Assembly (NCBI GenBank): GCA_030043395.1
Contig: JASHXW010000206.1
Coordinates: forward strand, 1 to 5,368
Origin: Streptosporangiaceae bacterium
Lineage (GTDB): Bacteria; Actinomycetota; Actinomycetes; Streptosporangiales; Streptosporangiaceae
Reading direction: 5' to 3'
DNA: 5,368 bases
In this document: positions 5,216-5,368 of the stretch, piece by piece
Layout: each line of letters opens with the position of its first letter
How positions within the stretch are numbered: position 1 is the first letter of the stretch
Translations under genes and position numbers: made by a program
The notes under the pieces: generated by a model
The model's input: the letters and a program-made list of their open reading frames with translations, nothing else
Database searches by the model: none
What the model was told of the DNA's origin: nothing

Positions 5216-5368
5216 TCAATGCTGCCCCAGGTATGCCTGGATAATCTTCACCGCGATCGGGGCCGCCGCGGCCGCGCCGAAGCCGCCACCCTTGACGATG
5301 ACGCCGACAGCGATCTGCGGGTTGCTCGAGGGCGCGAAGCAGGTGAAGACCGCGTCGTCGAGGCCTGA
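5216..5368 (-). CDS. pbpA: Penicillin-binding protein PbpA, C-terminal end (truncated by window edge)
   Basis: The minus strand is open from the right edge to a TGA at 5218-5216, giving the last 50 residues of a class B penicillin-binding protein. The fragment has the end of the transpeptidase fold: AVFTCFAPSSNPQIAVGVIV, then KGGGFGA, then APIAVKIIQAYLG before the stop. This matches the usual W-F-x-G-[FY]-A-P ... I-A-V-x-V-x-[VI] ... G-G ... A-A-P-I-A-x-x-[IV] pattern after the KTG box of PbpA-type proteins, with Val where Trp is common and Cys where Gly or Ala is common. The active-site Ser, SxN and KTG motifs lie beyond the window. PbpA cross-links peptidoglycan at the septum and wall. Position directly upstream of pknB supports the name, since this is its conserved place in actinobacteria. 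Confidence 0.9.
   Translation of the reverse strand, partial: SGLDDAVFTCFAPSSNPQIAVGVIVKGGGFGAAAAAPIAVKIIQAYLGQH

Overview
The window looks like a chromosomal core region of a high-GC Actinomycetota. GC content is high throughout, GTG starts are used, and the gene set ppiA, rhomboid, crgA, pknB, pbpA is the conserved cell-division and peptidoglycan-regulation neighbourhood that in Mycobacterium and many other actinobacteria lies close to the origin. Gene order (pbpA directly upstream of a single PASTA kinase, no pknA between them) is more like Streptomyces and related orders than Mycobacterium. I cannot fix the genus from the sequence alone.

Layout. Positions 480 to 1 (minus) hold the N-terminal 160 codons of an ATP-dependent DNA ligase that runs off the left edge. 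Upstream of it on the same strand (1164-538) is a 208-residue single-pass membrane protein of unknown function. A divergent intergenic region of about 200 bp separates it from a plus-strand pair: ppiA (cyclophilin, 1361-1903), then 4 nt later a rhomboid protease with an N-terminal zinc-binding Cys/His module (1908-2819). A 98-bp convergent gap with a strong stem-loop follows. The rest is on the minus strand. Read in transcription order it is the C-terminal end of pbpA (5368-5216), pknB (5078-3267) and crgA (3163-2918).

How it fits together. PknB senses cell-wall fragments through extracellular PASTA domains and phosphorylates division and wall-synthesis proteins. PbpA is the class B transpeptidase of the same pathway. 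CrgA is a small membrane protein of the division-septum complex. PpiA and the rhomboid are conserved neighbours that act in protein folding and intramembrane proteolysis; a direct link to division is not shown by the sequence. The ligase points to a DNA-repair role for the left-hand operon.

I see no mobile element, CRISPR array, RNA gene or toxin-antitoxin system. This is mostly ordinary core genome. The points most worth a second look are the Ala/Pro-rich insertion in the ligase N-terminal domain, the unknown membrane protein next to it, the absence of the usual trpG/sortase genes between pknB and crgA, and several clean inverted repeats in the gaps.
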